Below are positions 53,737-63,104 of a stretch of DNA of 64,000 nt, piece after piece. A program made the translations under genes and the position numbers. The DNA is taken from positions 45,122,501 through 45,186,500 of the forward strand of contig OX940863.1 in assembly GCA_954871525.1 (NCBI GenBank), written 5' to 3'. Origin of the DNA: Parietaria judaica (taxonomy: Eukaryota; Streptophyta; Magnoliopsida; Rosales; Urticaceae). Numbering within the stretch: position 1 is the first letter of the stretch; every line of letters starts with the position of its first letter. Under the pieces are notes generated by a model, which saw nothing but the letters and a program-made list of their open reading frames with translations, did no database searches and was not told the DNA's origin.

Positions 53737-54336
53737 GAGCCCAATATTCTTTAAGACCCCAAAATTGTTTGTTTTTTTAGGCTCAATACAAATAATATAG
53801 TGTAAAAAGAAGGTATATGGAGTAATAGTTAAGTTTCGGCACTTTTTTTTACTTCTAATGAATTCTCACGCAAAATTAAACTATTAGAACCCAAGATTCC
53901 TTAAGACTCGAAACTTGTTGGTTTTTTGGGCTCAATTAAATTAGAATACTATATAAAGAAGGGATATGGAGTAAGATATATGTTTCGACAGCTCTTTTGA
54001 TTTTGAACGAACTCTTACGCGAAAGTAAGCTATTAGAGCCTAATATTCTTTAAGACTCCAAACTTGTTTGTTTTTTTTTGGGGCTAAATACAAATAATAT
54101 AGTGTATAAAGAAGGTATATGGAGTAATAGTTAAGTTTCGGCACCTTTTTTGACTTCTAGCGAACTCGTTCGCCAAATTAAGCTATTAGAGCCCAAGAAT
54201 CCTTGACACTCCTAACTTGTTTGTTTTTTGGGCTCAATACAATTAATATAATATATAAAGAAGGGATATAAGTAATATCTACGTTTCGGCACCTATTTTG
54301 ATTTTGAACGAACTCTTACGCGAAAGTAAGCTATTA
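53737..54336 (+). repeat. Tetrameric HOR variant 1 (D-E-F-A, 600 bp)
   Basis: An A monomer ending AAGCTATTA is joined straight to a D start (GAGCCCAATATTCTTTAA then GACCCC), so B and C are missing. Monomer starts are D 53737, E 53887, F 54036 and A 54189. D has GGCACTTTTTTTTACTTC; its G-to-T change after the T run sets it apart from the other three tetramers. Confidence 0.93.
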
Positions 54337-56115
54337 GAGCCCAATATTCTTTAACACTCCAAACTTTTGGGCTTAATCCAAATAATATAGTGTATAAAGA
54401 AGGTATATGGAATAATAGTTAAGTTTCGGCACCTTTTTTTTACTTCTAGCGAACTCGTACGCAAAATTAAGCCCTTAGAGCCCAAGATTCGTTAAGACTC
54501 CAAACTTGTTTGTTTTTTGCGCTCAATACAATAAATATAGTATATAAAGAAGGAATATAGAGTAATTTTTATGTTTCGGCACCTATTTTGATTTTGAACG
54601 AACTCTTACGCGAAATGAAGCTATAAGAGCCCAATATTCTTTAAGACCCCAAAATTGTTTGTTTTTTTAGGCTCAATACAAATAATATAGTGTAAAAAGA
54701 AGGTATATGGAGTAATAGTTAAGTTTCGGCACTTTTTTTGACTTCTAATGAATTCTCACGCAAAATTAAACTATTAGAACCCAAGATTCCTTAAGACTCG
54801 AAACTTGTTGGTTTTTTGGGCTCAATTAAATTAGAATACTATATAAAGAAGGGATATGGAGTAAGATATATGTTTCGACAGCTCTTTTGATTTTGAACGA
54901 ACTCTTACGCGAAAGTAAGCTATTAGAGCCTAATATTCTTTAAGACTCCAAACTTGTTTGTTTTTTTTTGGGGCTAAATACAAATAATATAGTGTATAAA
55001 GAAGGTATATGGAGTAATAGTTAAGTTTCGGCACCTTTTTTGACTTCTAGCGAACTCGTTCGCCAAATTAAGCTATTAGAGCCCAAGAATCCTTGACACT
55101 CCTAACTTGTTTGTTTTTTGGGCTCAATACAATTAATATAATATATAAAGAAGGGATATAAGTAATATCTACGTTTCGGCACCTATTTTGATTTTGAACG
55201 AACTCTTACGCGAAAGTAAGCTATTAGAGCCCAATATTCTTTAACACTCCAAATTTTTGGGCTTAATCCAAATAATATAGTGTATAAAGAAGGTATATGG
55301 AATAATAGTTAAGTTTCGGCACCTTTTTTTTTACTTCTAGCGAACTCGTACGCAAAATTAAGCCCTTAGAGTCCAAGATTCGTTAAGACTCCAAACTTGT
55401 TTGTTTTTTGGGCTCAATACAATAAATATAGTATATAAAGAAGGAATATAGAGTAATTTTATGTTTCGGCACCTATTTTGATTTTGAACGAACTCTTACG
55501 CGAAATGAAGCTATAAGAGCCCAATATTCTTTAAGACCCCAAAATTGTTTGTTTTTTTAGGCTCAATACAAATAATATAGTGTAAAAAGAAGGTATATGG
55601 AGTAATAGTTAAGTTCGGCACCTTTTTTGACTTCTAATGAATTCTCACGCAAAATTAAACTATTAGAACCCAAGATTCCTTAAGACTCGAAACTTGTTGG
55701 TTTTTTGGGCTCAATTAAATTAGAATACTATATAAAGAAGGGATATGGAGTAAGATATATGTTTCGACAGCTCTTTTGATTTTGAACGAACTCTTACGCG
55801 AAAGTAAGCTATTAGAGCCTAATATTCTTTAAGACTCCGAACTTGTTTGTTTTTTTTTGGGGCTAAATACAAATAATATAGTGTATAAAGAAGGTATATG
55901 GAGTAATAGTTAAGTTTCGGCACCTTTTTTGACTTCTAGCGAACTCGTTCGCCAAATTAAGCTATTAGAGCCCAAGAATCCTTGACACTCCTAACTTGTT
56001 TGTTTTTTGGGCTATATACAATTAATATAATATATAAAGAAGGGATATAAGTAATATCTACGTTTCGGCACCTATTTTGATTTTGAACGAACTCTTACGC
56101 GAAAGTAAGCTATTA

Positions 56116-56715
56116 GAGCCCAATATTCTTTAAGACCCCAAAATTGTTTGTTTTTTTAGGCTCAATACAAATAATATAGTGTAAAAAGAAGGTATATGGA
56201 GTAATAGTTAAGTTTCGGCACTTTTTTTGACTTCTAATGAATTCTCACGCAAAATTAAACTATTAGAACCCAAGATTCCTTAAGACTCGAAACTTGTTGG
56301 TTTTTTGGGCTCAATTAAATTAGAATACTATATAAAGAAGGGATATGGAGTAAGATATATGTTTCGACAGCTCTTTTGATTTTGAACGAACTCTTACGCG
56401 AAAGTAAGCTATTAGAGCCTAATATTCTTTAAGACTCCAAACTTGTTTGTTTTTTTTTGGGGCTAAATACAAATAATATAGTGTATAAAGAAGGTATATG
56501 GAGTAATAGTTAAGTTTCGGCACCTTTTTTGACTTCTAGCGAACTCGTTCGCCAAATTAAGCTATTAGAGCCCAAGAATCCTTGACACTCCTAACTTGTT
56601 TGTTTTTTGGGCTCAATACAATTAATATAATATATAAAGAAGGGATATAAGTAATATCTACGTTTCGGCACCTATTTTGATTTTGAACGAACTCTTACGC
56701 GAAAGTAAGCTATTA
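56116..56715 (+). repeat. Tetrameric HOR variant 2 (D-E-F-A, 600 bp)
   Basis: Same A-to-D joint as at 53737. Monomer starts are D 56116, E 56266, F 56415 and A 56568. D carries GGCACTTTTTTTGAC. The preceding A has GGGCTATATAC, as it does before all four tetramers. Confidence 0.93.
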
Positions 56716-59383
56716 GAGCCCAATATTCTTTAACACTCCAAACTTTTGGGCTTAATCCAAATAATATAGTGTATAAAGAAGGTATATGGAATAATAGTTA
56801 AGTTTCGGCACCTTTTTTTTACTTCTAGCGAACTCGTACGCAAAATTAAGCCCTTAGAGCCCAAGATTCGTTAAGACTCCAAACTTGTTTGTTTTTTGGG
56901 CTCAATACAATAAATATAGTATATAAAGAAGGAATATAGAGTAATTTTATGTTTCGGCACCTATTTTGATTTTGAACGAACTCTTACGCGAAATGAAGCT
57001 ATAAGAGCCCAATATTCTTTAAGACCCCAAAATTGTTTGTTTTTTTAGGCTCAATACAAATAATATAGTGTAAAAAGAAGGTATATGGAGTAATAGTTAA
57101 GTTTCGGCACCTTTTTTGACTTCTAAAGAATTCTCACGCAAAATTAAACTATTAGAACCCAAGATTCCTTAAGACTCGAAACTTGTTGGTTTTTTGGGCT
57201 CAATTAAATTAGAATACTATATAAAGAAGGGATATGGAGTAAGATATATGTTTCGACAGCTCTTTTGATTTTGAACGAACTCTTACGCGAAAGTAAGCGA
57301 TTAGAGCCTAATATTCTTTAAGACTCCAAACTTGTTTGTTTTTTTTTTGGGCTAAATACAAATAATATAGTGTATAAAGAAGGTATATGGAGTAATAGTT
57401 AAGTTTCGGCACCTTTTTTGACTTCTAGCGAACTCGTTCGCCAAATTAAGCTATTAGAGCCCAAGAATCCTTGACACTCCTAACTTGTTTGTTTTTTGGG
57501 CTCAATACAATTAATATAATATATAAATAAGGGATATAAGTAATATCTACGTTTCGGCACCTATTTTGATTTTGAACGAACTCTTACGCGAAAGTAAGCT
57601 ATTAGAGCCCAATATTCTTTAACACTCCAAACTTTTGGGCTTAATCCAAATAATATAGTGTATAAAGAAGGTATATGGAATAATAGTTAAGTTTCGGCAC
57701 CTTTTTTTTACTTCTAGCGAACTCGTACGCAAAATTAAGCCCTTAGAGCCCAAGATTCGTTAAGACTCCAAACTTGTTTGTTTTTTGGGCTCAATACAAT
57801 AAATATAGTATATAAAGAAGGAATATAGAGTAATTTTATGTTTCGGCACCTATTTTGATTTTGAACGAACTCTTACGCGAAATGAAGCTATAAGAGCCCA
57901 ATATTCTTTAAGACCCCAAAATTGTTTGTTTTTTTAGGCTCAATACAAATAATATAGTGTAAAAAGAAGGTATATGGAGTAATAGTTAAGTTTCGGCACC
58001 TTTTTTGACTTCTAAAGAATTCTCACGCAAAATTAAACTATTAGAACCCAAGATTCCTTAAGACTCGAAACTTGTTGGTTTTTTGGGCTCAATTAAATTA
58101 GAATACTATATAAAGAAGGGATATGGAGTAAGATATATGTTTCGACAGCTCTTTTGATTTTGAACGAACTCTTACGTGAAAGTAAGCTATTAGAGCCTAA
58201 TATTCTTTAAGACTCCAAACTTGTTTGTTTTTTTTTTGGGGCTAAATACAAATAATATAGTGTATAAAGAAGGTATATGGAGTAATAGTTAAGTTTCGGC
58301 ACCTTTTTTGACTTCTAGCGAACTCGTTCGCCAAATTAAGCTATTAGAGCCCAAGAATCCTTGACACTCCTAACTTGTTTGTTTTTTGGGCTATATACAA
58401 TTAATATAATATATAAAGAAGGGATATAAGTAATATCTACGTTTCGGCACCTATTTTGATTTTGAACGAACTCTTACGCGAAAGTAAGCTATTAGAGCCC
58501 AATATTCTTTAACACTCCAAACTTTTGGGCTTAATCCAAATAATATAGTGTATAAAGAAGGTATATGGAATAATAGTTAAGTTTCGGCACCTTTTTTTTA
58601 CTTCTAGCGAACTCGTACGCAAAATTAAGCCCTTAGAGCCCAAGATTCGTTAAGACTCCAAAATTGTTTGTTTTTTGGGCTCAATACAATAAATATAGTA
58701 TATAAAGAAGGAATATAGAGTAATTTTATGTTTCGGCACCTATTTTGATTTTGAACGAACTCTTACGCGAAATGAAGCTATAAGAGCCCAATATTCTTTA
58801 AGACCCCAAAATTGTTTGTTTTTTTAGGCTCAATACAAATAATATAGTGTAAAAAGAAGGTATATGGAGTAATAGTTAAGTTTCGGCACCTTTTTTGACT
58901 TCTAATGAATTCTCACGCAAAATTAAACTATTAGAACCCAAGATTCCTTAAGACTCGAAACTTGTTGGTTTTTTGGGCTCAATTAAATTAGAATACTATA
59001 TAAAGAAGGGATATGGAGTAAGATATATGTTTCTACAGCTCTTTTGATTTTGAACGAACTCTTACGCGAAAGTAAGCTATTAGAGCCTAATTTTCTTTAA
59101 GACTCCAAACTTGTTTGTTTTTTTTTGGGGCTAAATACAAATAATATAGTGTATAAAGAAGGTATATGGAGTAATAGTTAAGTTTCGGCATCTTTTTTGA
59201 CTTCTAGCGAACTCGTTCGCCAAATTAAGCTATTAGAGCCCAAGAATCCTTGACACTCCTAACTTGTTTGTTTTTTGGGCTATATACAATTAATATAATA
59301 TATAAAGAAGGGATATAAGTAATATCTACGTTTCGGCACCTATTTTGATTTTGAACGAACTCTTACGCGAAAGTAAGCTATTA

Positions 59384-60873
59384 GAGCCCAATATTCTTTA
59401 AGACCCCAAAATTGTTTGTTTTTTTAGGCTCAATACAAATAATATAGTGTAAAAAGAAGGTATATGGAGTAATAGTTAAGTTTCGGCACTTTTTTTGACT
59501 TCTAATGAATTCTCACGCAAAATTAAACTATTAGAACCCAAGATTCCTTAAGACTCGAAACTTGTTGGTTTTTTGGGCTCAATTAAATTAGAATACTATA
59601 TAAAGAAGGGATATGGAGTAAGATATATGTTTCGACAGCTCTTTTGATTTTGAACGAACTCTTACGCGAAAGTAAGCTATTAGAGCCTAATATTCTTTAA
59701 GACTCCAAACTTGTTTGTTTTTTTTTGGGGCTAAATACAAATAATATAGTGTATAAAGAAGGTATATGGAGTAATAGTTAAGTTTCGGCACCTTTTTTGA
59801 CTTCTAGCGAACTCGTTCGCCAAATTAAGCTATTAGAGCCCAAGAATCCTTGACACTCCTAACTTGTTTGTTTTTTGGGCTCAATACAATTAATATAATA
59901 TATAAAGAAGGGATATAAGTAATATCTACGTTTCGGCACCTATTTTGATTTTGAACGAACTCTTACGCGAAAGTAAGCTATTAGAGCCCAATATTCTTTA
60001 ACACTCCAAATTTTTGGGCTTAATCCAAATAATATAGTGTATAAAGAAGGTATATGGAATAATAGTTAAGTTTCGGCACCTTTTTTTTTACTTCTAGCGA
60101 ACTCGTACGCAAAATTAAGCCCTTAGAGTCCAAGATTCGTTAAGACTCCAAACTTGTTTGTTTTTTGGGCTCAATACAATAAATATAGTATATAAAGAAG
60201 GAATATAGAGTAATTTTATGTTTCGGCACCTATTTTGATTTTGAACGAACTCTTACGCGAAATGAAGCTATAAGAGCCCAATATTCTTTAAGACCCCAAA
60301 ATTGTTTGTTTTTTTAGGCTCAATACAAATAATATAGTGTAAAAAGAAGGTATATGGAGTAATAGTTAAGTTTCGGCACCTTTTTTGACTTCTAATGAAT
60401 TCTCACGCAAAATTAAACTATTAGAACCCAAGATTCCTTAAGACTCGAAACTTGTTGGTTTTTTGGGCTCAATTAAATTAGAATACTATATAAAGAAGGG
60501 ATATGGAGTAAGATATATGTTTCGACAGCTCTTTTGATTTTGAACGAACTCTTACGCGAAAGTAAGCTATTAGAGCCTAATATTCTTTAAGACTCCAAAC
60601 TTGTTTGTTTTTTTTTGGGGCTAAATACAAATAATATAGTGTATAAAGAAGGTATATGGAGTAATAGTTAAGTTTCGGCACCTTTTTTGACTTCTAGCTA
60701 ACTCGTTCGCCAAATTAAGCTATTAGAGCCCAAGAATCCTTGACACTCCTAACTTGTTTGTTTTTTGGGCTATATACAATTAATATAATATATAAAGAAG
60801 GGATATAAGTAATATCTACGTTTCGGCACCTATTTTGATTTTGAACGAACTCTTACGCGAAAGTAAGCTATTA
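59384..60873 (+). repeat. Ten-monomer compound repeat, copy 1 (tetramer + hexamer, 1,490 bp)
   Basis: A tetramer (59384-59983) followed by a hexamer (59984-60873) with B CAAATTTTTGGG and C GAGTCCAAG. The tetramer-hexamer order starts again at 60874. The hexamer's A has GGGCTATATAC and its F has the private change CTAGCTAACTCG at about 60695. Confidence 0.9.
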
Positions 60874-62215
60874 GAGCCCAATATTCTTTAAGACCCCAAA
60901 ATTGTTTGTTTTTTTAGGCTCAATACAAATAATATAGTGTAAAAAGAAGGTATATGGAGTAATAGTTAAGTTTCGGCACTTTTTTTGACTTCTAATGAAT
61001 TCTCACGCAAAATTAAACTATTAGAACCCAAGATTCCTTAAGACTCGAAACTTGTTGGTTTTTTGGGCTCAATTAAATTAGAATACTATATAAAGAAGGG
61101 ATATGGAGTAAGATATATGTTTCGACAGCTCTTTTGATTTTGAACGAACTCTTACGCGAAAGTAAGCTATTAGAGCCTAATATTCTTTAAGACTCCAAAC
61201 TTGTTTGTTTTTTTTTTGGGCTAAATACAAATAATATAGTGTATAAAGAAGGTATATGGAGTAATAGTTAAGTTTCGGCACCTTTTTTGACTTCTAGCGA
61301 ACTCGTTCGCCAAATTAAGCTATTAGAGCCCAAGAATCCTTGACACTCCTAACTTGTTTGTTTTTTGGGCTCAATACAATTAATATAATATATAAAGAAG
61401 GGATATAAGTAATATCTACGTTTCGGCACCTATTTTGATTTTGAACGAACTCTTACGCGAAAGTAAGCTATTAGAGCCCAATATTCTTTAACACTCCAAA
61501 TTTTTGGGCTTAATCCAAATAATATAGTGTATAAAGAAGGTATATGGAATAATAGTTAAGTTTCGGCACCTTTTTTTTACTTCTAGCGAACTCGTACGCA
61601 AAATTAAGCCCTTAGAGTCCAAGATTCGTTAAGACTCCAAACTTGTTTGTTTTTTGGGCTCAATACAATAAATATAGTATATAAAGAAGGAATATAGAGT
61701 AATTTTATGTTTCGGCACCTATTTTGATTTTGAACGAACTCTTACGCGAAATGAAGCTATAAGAGCCCAATATTCTTTAAGACCCCAAAATTGTTTGTTT
61801 TTTTAGGCTCAATACAAATAATATAGTGTAAAAAGAAGGTATATGGAGTAATAGTTAAGTTTCGGCACCTTTTTTGACTTCTAATGAATTCTCACGCAAA
61901 ATTAAACTATTAGAACCCAAGATTCCTTAAGACTCGAAACTTGTTGGTTTTTTGGGCTCAATTAAATTAGAATACTATATAAAGAAGGGATATGGAGTAA
62001 GATATATGTTTCGACAGCTCTTTTGATTTTGAACGAACTCTTACGCGAAAGTAAGCTATTAGAGCCTAATATTCTTTAAGACTCCAAACTTGTTTGTTTT
62101 TTTTTTTGGGCTAAATACAAATAATATAGTGTATAAAGAAGGTATATGGAGTAATAGTTAAGTTTCGGCACCTTTTTTGACTTCTAGCGAACTCGTTCGC
62201 CAAATTAAGCTATTA

Positions 62216-62262
62216 GAGCCCAAGAATCCTTGACACTCCTAACTTGTTTGTTTTTTGGGCTC
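62216..62262. repeat. Dyad symmetry GAGCCCAA...TTGGGCTC (example in monomer A)
   Basis: Left arm 62216-62223 and right arm 62255-62262 are exact reverse complements separated by 31 nt. The symmetry extends outward (TATT on the left, AATA on the right) with one extra A on the left. Arms are perfect in most A and C monomers, one base off in B, D and E, and poor in F. Hairpin or cruciform formation is inference. Confidence 0.85.
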
Positions 62263-62277
62263 AATACAATTAATATA

Positions 62278-62291
62278 ATATATAAAGAAGG
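62278..62291 (+). other. TATA-like core ATATATAAAGAAGG (example)
   Basis: A, C and E monomers carry TATATAAAG just before AAGG; B and F have GTGTATAAAG and D has GTGTAAAAAG. TATATAAAG resembles a eukaryotic TATA box, so each HOR unit holds three such sites on the + strand. Promoter activity is not shown by sequence alone; in an AT-rich repeat the match may be chance. Confidence 0.35.
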
Positions 62292-62363
62292 GATATAAGT
62301 AATATCTACGTTTCGGCACCTATTTTGATTTTGAACGAACTCTTACGCGAAAGTAAGCTATTA

Positions 62364-62504
62364 GAGCCCAATATTCTTTAACACTCCAAATTTTTGGGCT
62401 TAATCCAAATAATATAGTGTATAAAGAAGGTATATGGAATAATAGTTAAGTTTCGGCACCTTTTTTTTACTTCTAGCGAACTCGTACGCAAAATTAAGCC
62501 CTTA
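62364..62504 (+). repeat. Reference monomer type B (141 bp, the short monomer)
   Basis: Starts GAGCCCAATATTCTTTAACA. It lacks about 9 bp of the GTTTGTTTT spacer found in most other types, so the dyad arms sit closer together and the right arm is TTGGGCTT. It continues TCCAAATAATATAGTGTATA, AAGAAGG, GGAATAATAGTTAAGTTTCG, a long T run and ACTTCTAGCGAACTCGTACGC. It belongs to the B/D/F half-family and is missing from the four tetramers. Confidence 0.93.
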
Positions 62505-62652
62505 GAGTCCAAGATTCGTTAAGACTCCAAACTTGTTTGTTTTTTGGGCTCAATACAATAAATATAGTATATAAAGAAGGAATATAGAGTAATTTTATGT
62601 TTCGGCACCTATTTTGATTTTGAACGAACTCTTACGCGAAATGAAGCTATAA
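62505..62652 (+). repeat. Reference monomer type C (148 bp)
   Basis: Starts GAGTCCAAGATTCGTTAAGA here; most other copies start GAGCCCAAG. It continues with GTTTGTTTTTTGGGCTC, AATAAATATAGTATATAAAG, GAATATAGAGTAATTTTATG and TTTCGGCACC, and ends CGCGAAATGAAGCTATAA. The ending ATAA, rather than ATTA, is what separates C-D joints from A-D joints in the tetramers. Confidence 0.92.
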
Positions 62653-62802
62653 GAGCCCAATATTCTTTAAGACCCCAAAATTGTTTGTTTTTTTAGGCTC
62701 AATACAAATAATATAGTGTAAAAAGAAGGTATATGGAGTAATAGTTAAGTTTCGGCACCTTTTTTGACTTCTAATGAATTCTCACGCAAAATTAAACTAT
62801 TA
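62653..62802 (+). repeat. Reference monomer type D (150 bp)
   Basis: Starts GAGCCCAATATTCTTTAAGA then CCCC. The right dyad arm is imperfect (TTAGGCTC), and the TATA-like core is GTGTAAAAAGAAGG. Its GAATTC (here in TAATGAATTCTCACGC) is the only EcoRI site of each HOR unit. The first 18 nt are identical to those of B, which explains why A-to-D joints form. Confidence 0.92.
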
Positions 62803-62951
62803 GAACCCAAGATTCCTTAAGACTCGAAACTTGTTGGTTTTTTGGGCTCAATTAAATTAGAATACTATATAAAGAAGGGATATGGAGTAAGATATATGTT
62901 TCGACAGCTCTTTTGATTTTGAACGAACTCTTACGCGAAAGTAAGCTATTA
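62803..62951 (+). repeat. Reference monomer type E (149 bp)
   Basis: Starts GAACCCAAGATTCCTTAAGA then CTCGAAACTTGTTGG; TTAGAATACTATATAAAG gives the clearest TATA-like string. The GTTTCGGCACC core is replaced by GTTTCGACAGC. The 3' half is of the A/C/E kind (GATTTTGAACGAACTC). This type changes most across the window; see the finding on its core. Confidence 0.92.
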
Positions 62952-63104
62952 GAGCCTAATATTCTTTAAGACTCCAAACTTGTTTGTTTTTTTTTGGGGC
63001 TAAATACAAATAATATAGTGTATAAAGAAGGTATATGGAGTAATAGTTAAGTTTCGGCACCTTTTTTGACTTCTAGCGAACTCGTTCGCCAAATTAAGCT
63101 ATTA
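62952..63104 (+). repeat. Reference monomer type F (153 bp)
   Basis: Starts GAGCCTAATATTCTTTAAGA, followed by a variable T run and GGGGCTAAATAC, so both dyad arms are degenerate. The 3' half holds the perfect palindrome GCGAACTCGTTCGC. It is the longest monomer because of the T run, and most of the variation in HOR length comes from it. Confidence 0.92.
63076..63089. repeat. Perfect 14-nt palindromic element in monomer F (example)
   Basis: GCGAAC-TC-GTTCGC: 6-nt arms with a 2-nt centre. It is present in essentially every F monomer in the window, including the diverged left flank (for example near 703 as GCGAACTCGTTCGCC). Other types carry degenerate forms (GCGAACTCGTACGC in B, ACGAACTCTTACGCG in A, C and E). 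One F, at 60697-60710, is broken (GCTAACTCGTTCGC). Confidence 0.88.

Larger units (their letters stand above)
60874..62363 (+). repeat. Ten-monomer compound repeat, copy 2 (1,490 bp)
   Basis: A tetramer (60874-61473) and a hexamer (61474-62363) with the same signatures and the same total length as 59384-60873. The A closing this copy has GGGCTCAATAC rather than GGGCTATATAC, and the next unit is a hexamer, so the compound repeat stops here. Confidence 0.9.
62216..62363 (+). repeat. Reference monomer type A (148 bp)
   Basis: Starts GAGCCCAAGAATCCTTGACA, with a perfect GAGCCCAA...TTGGGCTC dyad, then AATATAATATATAAAGAAGG, GGATATAAGTAATATCTACG and TTTCGGCACC, ending GATTTTGAACGAACTC then TTACGCGAAAGTAAGCTATTA without its last base. 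It belongs to the A/C/E half-family by its 3' half. In zone 1 it has ATGTTTCGG and often TTACACG instead. Confidence 0.93.

Noticed and set aside
62216..62262. Rho-independent terminator (dyad plus T run)
   Set aside because: The T run lies inside the loop, before the right arm, not after the stem. The context is a eukaryotic satellite, not a bacterial operon.
63084..63100. CENP-B box in monomer F (GTTCGCCAAATTAAGCT)
   Set aside because: It has TTCG and the A at the right distance but AAGC where the core needs CGGG. No monomer type on either strand matches the full core.
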